Origin: JACQXM01 sp964569425
Lineage (GTDB): Bacteria > Planctomycetota > Phycisphaerae > UBA1845
Length of the DNA: 28,620 nt
Direction of reading: 5' to 3'
Assembly (NCBI GenBank): GCA_964569425.1
Contig: CAZMVD010000045.1
Span: 1 to 28,620, forward strand
The position numbers and the translations under genes are program-made. Below the pieces are notes generated by a model. That model saw only the letters and a list, made by a program, of their open reading frames with translations. It did not search any database and had not been told where the DNA came from. Shown piece by piece: positions 22,992 through 28,620 of the stretch. Numbering within the stretch: the stretch's first letter is position 1; each line of letters begins with the position of its first letter.

Positions 22992-24233
22992 TCACTCCCT
23001 GGCAAAACCGCCCGCGGCAACCCACGCGGTCGACCACGCCCACTGGAAATTGAACCCGCCGATTCGGCCATCCACGTGCAGGATTTCCCCGACCAGAAAA
23101 AGGCCCGGGCAAACCCGCGATGCCATCGTGGCGGCGTCCACCTCGCCCAGAGGAACACCTCCGGAGGTAACCTCAGCATAGTTAAAGCCGCGCGTGTCGC
23201 GTACCGGCAGCGGCCACGCGAGCAATGTGTGCACCAGACGGCGCCGCGCGTCGCGCGCCAGGTGGGCCAAAGTGGTCGCGCCGTCGATACCAAGTTCCCC
23301 AAGCAGGGCACCCGCGACGCGCGCCGGAACCAACGTCGCCAGTGCATTGCCCAGGTGCTCCCGGGGCCGCTGCCCGGCCAGCTCCAGCAGCCGCGCCTCC
23401 GCGGACTCAAACGAACCGCCGGGCACGAAGTTCACCGCCAGCGATACCGTGCGACGCTCCTGCCGTGCCCGGCTCCAGAGCCCGGAAGCGTCAAGCACCG
23501 CCGGCCCGCTGACCCCGAAATGAGTCCAGAGCAACGCCCCTCGAATGACCGTCGGCCGCTCCCCTTCCACCCGAACATGAATCTCCACCTCGTGGGAAAT
23601 GCCGGATAATGGCCGGTGAAAATCACCTTCGAGCACCAGCGGCGCCAAGGCCGGCACCGGGGCGATGAGCGTATGCCCCAATCGACGGGCAAGCTCATAG
23701 CCGAAGCCGTCGCTGCCGCTCTTGGGCAGAGACCGCCCCCCGGTGGCGAGAACCACGTACCTTGCGGTCACATGGGTCGTTGCTGTCTGAACGGAGAATC
23801 CGCCATCGCACCGGTCGATTCGTTCGACTCGCTGCTCGCTGAGCAGGTGAACCCCGCCGCGCTCCGACTCGGCCAGCAGCGCGGCCAGCACCGTTTTGGC
23901 GCTGTGGGAATCGGGAAAGAGCTTGCCGTGCTCCTCTTCGTGGAGCGTAACGCCGATTTCCCGAAAAAAAGCAACGGTCCGATCGACGGGCAGTTCCGCC
24001 AGAATGCGGCGAATGACATGCCGGTTGCCGCCGCGAAAGTCATCCGGGGCAACACACCGATTTGTGACATTGCAGCGCCCACCACCGCTCACCAGAATCT
24101 TCGCACCGATTTTCTTCGCGCCGTCCAACAACAACAGGGACAACCCCGGCGCGCGGCGCGCCGCAAGAATGGCCGTCGCCAGTCCTGCCGCACCGGCGCC
24201 CACGATGACCACGTCTGCCCGTGGCACATTCAT
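22992..24233 (-). CDS. BaiN/HI0933-type FAD-dependent flavoprotein
   Basis: 413 residues from the ATG at 24233 (MNVPRADVVIVG); a GTG six codons earlier is possible but places the ribosome site too close. The FAD-binding ADVVIVGAGAAGLATAIL is at the N-terminus, and the family signature LVSGGGRCNVTN is at about 44-55. VLATGGRSLPKSGSDGFGY is at about 160-180, and DGRIGGFNFQWAWSTAWVAAG closes the chain. These match the HI0933-like family of NAD(P)/FAD oxidoreductases, which includes the bile-acid enzyme BaiN. Most members have no proven substrate, so none is assigned. It is a cytoplasmic protein. tRNA-Ser lies about 200 bases downstream. Confidence 0.87.
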   Translation of the reverse strand: MNVPRADVVIVGAGAAGLATAILAARRAPGLSLLLLDGAKKIGAKILVSGGGRCNVTNRCVAPDDFRGGNRHVIRRILAELPVDRTVAFFREIGVTLHEEEHGKLFPDSHSAKTVLAALLAESERGGVHLLSEQRVERIDRCDGGFSVQTATTHVTARYVVLATGGRSLPKSGSDGFGYELARRLGHTLIAPVPALAPLVLEGDFHRPLSGISHEVEIHVRVEGERPTVIRGALLWTHFGVSGPAVLDASGLWSRARQERRTVSLAVNFVPGGSFESAEARLLELAGQRPREHLGNALATLVPARVAGALLGELGIDGATTLAHLARDARRRLVHTLLAWPLPVRDTRGFNYAEVTSGGVPLGEVDAATMASRVCPGLFLVGEILHVDGRIGGFNFQWAWSTAWVAAGGFARE

Positions 24234-24486
24234 GAAAAACGTCCAAGTCACCTCTTCACGCCGGCCGCTGGGCGCACCCGCAACCCGTCACCACGGCGCC
24301 GTCAACTACCGAACCATCGACTTCGTTGGGCAAATGACCACCGCCCGTCCGCAGCAACCGCATCACCTCCGAATGGCCGAGCCGCGCCGATCGGCGTAGA
24401 ATCCTCCAAGTCGTGGTCGGAGCAGGGCGGCGCGCACGCTCGCGCACCATGTTACCCCATCCGGCCGCCGTAACAGGAGTGCCCCG

Positions 24487-25323
24487 TTGCATCGATTGTT
24501 GTTTCTGAACCGATTCCCATGGTGGGCACGGATTCCCCTGAAGACTGCCCTGTTCCTGGCCGTCGGGTTGGCGGTGTGCTTTCCGCACCCCGGCCGGCTG
24601 GTCACACACGTAAACCGGTGGCGCAATCCGGACGCCCTCATCGAGCCGGACGCCCCCTTGTTGCAGCCGCTGGTTGAGGAAGTCCGCAGGAAGATACCGC
24701 CCGACGCCGCCCCCCGGGAGGCCCTGTCCATCGTCGAACGGTACGTCTACCAGCGAATCCCCTATGAATGGGACTGGAACAATTGGCTCAATGCCGACTA
24801 CCTGCCGACCGTCGCTGAGACCATCGAACGCGGGAAAGAAGACTGCGACGGACGCGCCGTCGTCGCGGCATCGCTGCTTCGAAAGCTCGGGTTTCACGCA
24901 GAGCTGGTCACCGACTTCGCCCATGTCTGGGTGCGGACGGAACAGGGAGAACTCATGGGTCCCGGCAAACAACAGGCCGTCGTCGCCACTGCGGAAGGCC
25001 TGCGCGTGAAATCCAGTGCCCTCGCCGCGCTGCCCCGCGCCCTTGCCTATGGAATCGCCCCTTTCCCCCTGCCGCGGGAGTTGATCCTGGCGTTGGCCGC
25101 CTGGTACTTGTTGCTGCGCCGCGGCGCCGGCGCCGGTTGCGCACTGGCATCGCTCGCGTTGCTCCTCGATGGACTGCTCTTCTTGCGAATCGGCGGGCAG
25201 GACCACACCAAACCCATCGTGTGGATGCAGCTCGTCGGGCTGGCCAACTGGTTGATGGCTTTGATGTGCCTGACCCTGTGGGCCAGGCATAATGCTCGTC
25301 AGGCGCGAAAACCTGCCGACTGA
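24487..25323 (+). CDS. Membrane protein with a transglutaminase-like domain
   Basis: 278 residues. The start is TTG at 24487, with AGGAG eight bases upstream. A membrane segment (about 16-32) is followed by an exposed domain with RYVYQRIPYEWDWNNW and then the transglutaminase-like core: ERGKEDCDGRAVVAASLLRKLGF with Cys120, and FAHVWVRTE with His146. The Asp that usually completes the Cys-His-Asp triad about 15 residues after the His is not obvious (TEQGELMGPG). Two or three further membrane segments follow (about 178-215 and 225-265). Bacterial members can be proteases, cross-linkers or inactive scaffolds. A minus-strand open frame covering the same region is judged a shadow. sppA follows 219 bases later on the same strand. 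Confidence 0.8.
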   Translation: MHRLLFLNRFPWWARIPLKTALFLAVGLAVCFPHPGRLVTHVNRWRNPDALIEPDAPLLQPLVEEVRRKIPPDAAPREALSIVERYVYQRIPYEWDWNNWLNADYLPTVAETIERGKEDCDGRAVVAASLLRKLGFHAELVTDFAHVWVRTEQGELMGPGKQQAVVATAEGLRVKSSALAALPRALAYGIAPFPLPRELILALAAWYLLLRRGAGAGCALASLALLLDGLLFLRIGGQDHTKPIVWMQLVGLANWLMALMCLTLWARHNARQARKPAD

Positions 25324-25542
25324 TTCGTCGGAGTTTGCGCACCGCTGTGAAACGCTGTAAAGACTTGTCGCAAATCCGCTTCCGCACTTTGCTTTCGCCA
25401 TGGACGATGATAGGCTTAGGAGTGAATGGCGGCGTTTGTTCGGCAGGCCGACGGGCTTCCCGGGCTCCCAACCGTCAGGCGTCGAACCCGTTTCGTCGAT
25501 AGTCACTGGTCTGCCGGTCAAGTTTCGAAGAGGAAAATTCCC

Positions 25543-27405
25543 ATGAAGAAACAATCACTATGGACGTTCGCGGCCCTACTCAGTCTGCTGCTGGCGGCCC
25601 CGACCGCATGGGCACAGTTTGATTTCCTGAAGGGCGTGACCGGTGGAAAGACCCCCACCACACCGACCAGACAGATCGCCTACTTCAAACTCAAGGGTCC
25701 ACTGCTTGAAACCCCGGTCAATGTTCCGCCCCTGTTCAGCTCGGAAAAGCCCCAGTCTCTCAAGGGACTGCTCGAACGACTCAAGGAAGCACGGCAGGAT
25801 CCCGCCGTGGTGGCCGTTGTTATCGACGTGGATCAGTCCGGAGCGGGCCTGGGACAATTGGAGGAACTGCACGATGCGCTGCGCCGATTCGCCGCGGTCG
25901 ATAAAGACGTATTCGTCCATGCCGACTCGCTGACCACGCGCACCTACGCCCTGGCGACCGCCGCTTCGCACATCAGTATCACCCCCACCGGCGATCTGTG
26001 GTTGCTGGGCCTATATGGTGAAGCACCCTACCTGCGCGGTGCACTCGACAAACTCGGCGTCACGCCCGACTTCGAGCAGTGCGGCGACTTCAAGAGCGCC
26101 GCAGAGTCCATCACCCGCCACGAACCGTCCGAGCCCTCCCGCAAAATGACCAAGTGGCTTCTTGACAGCATCTATGAAAACCTCGTCGGTTTGATCGCCG
26201 ACGGTCGTAAAATGAAGCCCGACAGAGTTCGCGAACTCATCGACGGCGGACCCTACACCGCGGAAGAAGCGCTGCGCCTCGGACTGATTGACGCCGTCCG
26301 CCACCGCCAGGACTTCGTAGCCGACATCAAGAAACGCGGCGGCGAAGGAGCGACCATCATCCATGACTACGGAGATACCGACGATACCAAGCTACCCTCC
26401 GACAACTTCTTCGCGATGTTCGAATTTCTGATGAAGATGATGAACCCGGCGCCGAAGAAATACACCAATCCCAGCGTGGCGGTTGTCTACGTCGAAGGGG
26501 CCATCATGACCGGCACCGCAGAGCGTTCACCCTTCGGCGGTTCGGAGGGCGCCTTCAGCACCTCCATCCGCCGCGCCCTCGACAAGGCTGCCGAAGATAA
26601 CTCGGTGAAGGCGGTCGTCCTTCGGGTGGACTCGCCGGGCGGCTCCGCGCTCGCCTCAGAGATTATTCTCGACGCCACCCGCCGCGTAGCCGAAAGAAAA
26701 CCGCTCATCGTTTCCATGGGCAATGTGGCCGGCAGCGGAGGTTATTACGTCACCTGCGCCGCTGAAACCGTCTTCGCCGACAAGCACACCATCACCGCAT
26801 CCATCGGCGTCATCGGCGGCAAGCTGGTCACCACCGACGCATGGGAGAAGATCGGCATCAACTGGCACGCCGAACGCCGCGGGGAAATGGCCGGCATGAT
26901 GAGCACCGCCTCCACTTTCTCCGATGCCGAACGCGCCAAAATCCGTCACTACATGGAGTACGTGTACGACGTGTTCAAAAAGCACGTGATGGAAGCCCGC
27001 GGCGACCGGTTGAAAAAACCCCTGGACGAACTGGCCGGCGGGCGCGTGTTCACCGGCGCGCAGGCCCTCGAACTGGGACTGGTAGACCGCATCGGTGGAC
27101 TGGACGACGCCATCAAGTACGCTTCCGGCCGCGCCGGCATGAGCGACTTCGATATTCGCGTCATCCCCGAACCCCCAGGCATCTTTGATTTGTTCATGGG
27201 CGGTTCGGACGACGACAAAGAACGCATTACGCTCCGGCCCACACGCGCGTTCACGGCGCACCCCACGCTTCAGGCCATGCTGGCGGCGATTGCCCACGTG
27301 GACCCGGAGCGCGCCCGCACCGTGCTTCGCGCATTACTCCGCATCGAGCTGATTCAGAAAGAGGGCGTGATTACCATGATGCCCGAGGAATGGCTGATTC
27401 GTTAA
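25543..27405 (+). CDS. sppA: Signal peptide peptidase SppA, long (67K-like) form
   Basis: 620 residues from the ATG at 25543, which has AGAGGAAA upstream and gives a clean signal peptide (MKKQSLWTF...AWAQ, cleavage after about residue 24). Two tandem S49-type domains are present, as in E. coli SppA. The first contains the catalytic Lys184 in GDFKSAAES, and the second the nucleophile Ser398 in GNVAGSGGYY, together with RVDSPGGSALASEI and ASIGVIGGK. The Ser-Lys dyad is therefore complete. SppA degrades leftover signal peptides in the inner membrane, acting from the periplasmic side. It has a longer C-terminus than E. coli SppA, with FTAHPTLQAML and RIELIQKEG. A hairpin at 27441 follows. Confidence 0.92.
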   Translation: MKKQSLWTFAALLSLLLAAPTAWAQFDFLKGVTGGKTPTTPTRQIAYFKLKGPLLETPVNVPPLFSSEKPQSLKGLLERLKEARQDPAVVAVVIDVDQSGAGLGQLEELHDALRRFAAVDKDVFVHADSLTTRTYALATAASHISITPTGDLWLLGLYGEAPYLRGALDKLGVTPDFEQCGDFKSAAESITRHEPSEPSRKMTKWLLDSIYENLVGLIADGRKMKPDRVRELIDGGPYTAEEALRLGLIDAVRHRQDFVADIKKRGGEGATIIHDYGDTDDTKLPSDNFFAMFEFLMKMMNPAPKKYTNPSVAVVYVEGAIMTGTAERSPFGGSEGAFSTSIRRALDKAAEDNSVKAVVLRVDSPGGSALASEIILDATRRVAERKPLIVSMGNVAGSGGYYVTCAAETVFADKHTITASIGVIGGKLVTTDAWEKIGINWHAERRGEMAGMMSTASTFSDAERAKIRHYMEYVYDVFKKHVMEARGDRLKKPLDELAGGRVFTGAQALELGLVDRIGGLDDAIKYASGRAGMSDFDIRVIPEPPGIFDLFMGGSDDDKERITLRPTRAFTAHPTLQAMLAAIAHVDPERARTVLRALLRIELIQKEGVITMMPEEWLIR

Positions 27406-27440
27406 CCCGCGGCCGGCCACAGTCCACGGCAATTCAGAAC

Positions 27441-27475
27441 GCGACCACCGGCATTGCAGGTTTGCCGGTGGTTGC
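27441..27475. terminator. Hairpin between convergent sppA and rpsG
   Basis: A 12-base-pair stem (27441-27452 with 27464-27475, one G-T pair) encloses an 11-base loop. It stands between genes that face each other and can serve either strand; no long T-run follows. Confidence 0.5.
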
Positions 27476-27609
27476 GCGCCGCCGCATCGATCCGCGTATC
27501 TCTGATTGCGCTCTATCGGCCGCGATGGCAGTGGAAACTGCGAACCCGCTTCCGATTGACATGCGGCCCAGCCAAACCGCGAATCGCGAGTCAGCGGCCC
27601 GCAGGCCGA

Positions 27610-28086
27610 CTACCAGGCGAAGTGCGAAAACGCCTTGTTGGCGTCGGCCATTCGGTGAACGTTTTCCTTGGTCGTCACGGCCGCGCCTTCCCCTTTGTAG
27701 GCGTCAATGAACTCCTGCGCCAGCGACTCCGATATGGGTTTGCCCTTGCGGGAACGCGCCGCTTCGCGAATCCAGCGCATCGCCAGCGACTGCTGCCGCT
27801 TGCGGTTGACCGGCATGGGCACCTGGTAGTTGCTGCCGCCGACGCGCTTGGACCGCACCTCCACATTCGGCTTGCAGTTGCTGATGGCCTGCTCGAAAAC
27901 CTCAAGCGGTGAGGCATCCTTCACTCGCTTGGCCACGATGTCCATCGCCGTGTAGATGGCGCGCGTCGTGGTGCTCTTCTTGCCGTCCCACATCATTGAA
28001 TTGATGAACTTGCTGACCAGCACGCTGTTGAAACGCGTGTCCGGCCGGAGCTGGTCTATCGAGCGAGTCCACTTCTTATAGCCCAT
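27610..28086 (-). CDS. rpsG: 30S ribosomal protein S7
   Basis: 158 residues, within two of the usual 156. All S7 landmarks are seen: a basic N-terminus, NSMMWDGKKSTTTRAIYTAMDIV, SPLEVFEQAISNCKPNVEVRSKRVGGSNYQVPM, and RWIREAARSRKGKPISESLAQEFIDA. S7 binds the 3' major domain of 16S rRNA and starts assembly of the small-subunit head. In most bacteria rpsG follows rpsL and precedes fusA in the str operon. Here the gene immediately upstream is bioY, 18 bases away, and sppA lies convergently downstream, so rpsL and fusA are not adjacent. The ribosome site is GGAAGG. Confidence 0.97.
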   Translation of the reverse strand: MGYKKWTRSIDQLRPDTRFNSVLVSKFINSMMWDGKKSTTTRAIYTAMDIVAKRVKDASPLEVFEQAISNCKPNVEVRSKRVGGSNYQVPMPVNRKRQQSLAMRWIREAARSRKGKPISESLAQEFIDAYKGEGAAVTTKENVHRMADANKAFSHFAW

Positions 28087-28104
28087 GAGTCCTTCCGTCC
28101 CTTG

Positions 28105-28620
28105 TTATCCGTCCAGTCCGCCGCCGTTTCCGATCGGCGGGCGGCTCCAGCGACTCCACCGGCACGCCAGCCCCGCGGCCAGCGCCACCTCCACCACCGC
28201 CTTTCCAACGAAAGGCACGAACCCGGCCGCAATGGCCGCCGATAACCCCAAACCTATCCACAACGAAAGCCAGACGGCCCCCAGCCCCAATACGACGATG
28301 GACGCCGCCAGACCGGCCAGAAACTTCCCGATCCAGTTCCGGTGCCCGCCGATGATCGACGCCAGCCACGCCGCCGGTACAAAACCCAGCAAGTACCCTC
28401 CGGTCGGCCCCCACAGCCCCGCCGCCAACGGCGAAAACACCGGCAGCCCCGCCGTTCCACATGCCAGGTAGCTGACCATCACCAGCGCCGCGCGAAGCGG
28501 CGTGGTCATCAGAGCGATCAACAACAGCGCCAACAGTTGCAGCGTCATCGGCGCAAGAGTGCCCGGCATGGGAACACTGACCCGCGCCGCCAGCGCCATC
28601 GTCGCCACACCCACCACCAC
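28105..28620 (-). CDS. bioY: Biotin transporter S-component BioY (partial, N-terminus outside the window)
   Basis: 171 residues are visible. The missing part is probably only about 10-30 residues, judging from the family start. The conserved PMPGTLAPMTLQLLALLL, GTAGLPVFSP and GPTGGYLLGF segments identify BioY, the membrane-embedded substrate-binding protein of ECF-type biotin transporters. Five or six hydrophobic segments are seen. The energy-coupling proteins (EcfA, EcfT) are not in the window. It lies 18 bases ahead of rpsG on the same strand, suggesting co-transcription. Confidence 0.9.
   Translation of the reverse strand: MVVGVATMALAARVSVPMPGTLAPMTLQLLALLLIALMTTPLRAALVMVSYLACGTAGLPVFSPLAAGLWGPTGGYLLGFVPAAWLASIIGGHRNWIGKFLAGLAASIVVLGLGAVWLSLWIGLGLSAAIAAGFVPFVGKAVVEVALAAGLACRWSRWSRPPIGNGGGLDG

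Noticed and set aside
21256..23181. 641-residue open frame on the plus strand
   Set aside because: It is antisense to kynureninase and passes through the tRNA-Ser gene; the protein is Arg/His/Pro-rich without any family resemblance.
24256..25554. 432-residue open frame on the minus strand
   Set aside because: It is antisense to the transglutaminase-like gene and shows no recognisable domain; the plus-strand frame has a ribosome site and conserved Cys and His.

Overview
The window is GC-rich, densely coded bacterial chromosome, most likely from a member of the Planctomycetota. This is an inference. It rests on the row of large prepilin-like proteins with a GspE/GspF pair, Cys-rich lipoproteins with pre-peptidase-like C-terminal domains, small proteins of the PFxPF...DGR...HPE type, and a general lack of tight operon packing. 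No phage, transposase, integrase or CRISPR array was found.

Layout. (1) 1-3056, plus strand: small paralogous proteins of unknown function (34-300, 930-1175, and the probable tail of a third at 1-30) surround a cupin protein. They are followed by paaB, paaC and paaD of the phenylacetyl-CoA epoxidase; the catalytic subunit gene paaA is not visible. (2) 3213-5585, minus: a large secreted beta-propeller lipoprotein, then about 700 bases without a convincing gene. (3) 6285-7010, plus: a stand-alone B12-binding-type protein that lacks the usual cobalt-ligand His. It overlaps, tail to tail, a minus-strand pair made of a ComEA-like helix-hairpin-helix protein and an HExxH metallopeptidase-like lipoprotein. 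(4) 8610-10048, minus: a Cys-rich lipoprotein with a phospholipase-A2-like motif, preceded by a selenocysteine tRNA. (5) 10384-18070, plus: a type II secretion/type IV pilus-like cluster with one GspF/PilC protein and five prepilin-like proteins, and the GspE ATPase on the opposite strand (18197-19873). (6) 19904-24233, minus: kynurenine 3-monooxygenase, kynureninase, tRNA-Ser(UGA) and a BaiN/HI0933-type flavoprotein. (7) 24487-27405, plus: a transglutaminase-like membrane protein and SppA. (8) 27610-28620, minus: bioY (partial) followed by rpsG.

The most unusual signal is a family of heptanucleotide repeats. Three 7-base units (approximately CCGATTG, CTCTCGC and CCGCATT, each also found as its reverse complement) occur as short tandem runs at six places: between paaB and paaC, at the start of four of the five prepilin genes, and just behind the last one. 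Where all three units occur together they keep the same order, in either orientation. Three other copies are inverted pairs of runs that can fold on themselves. In the prepilin genes the repeats lie inside the translated leader peptide, ahead of the prepilin-peptidase site. Because 7 is not a multiple of 3, and none of the units makes a stop codon in any frame, such runs can be translated whatever their frame or orientation.

Functionally, the prepilins, GspF and GspE would form one envelope-spanning machine. KynU and KMO form a kynurenine-degrading pair with a 4-base gene overlap. The selenocysteine tRNA implies that the genome makes selenoproteins, although no other selenocysteine gene lies in this window.
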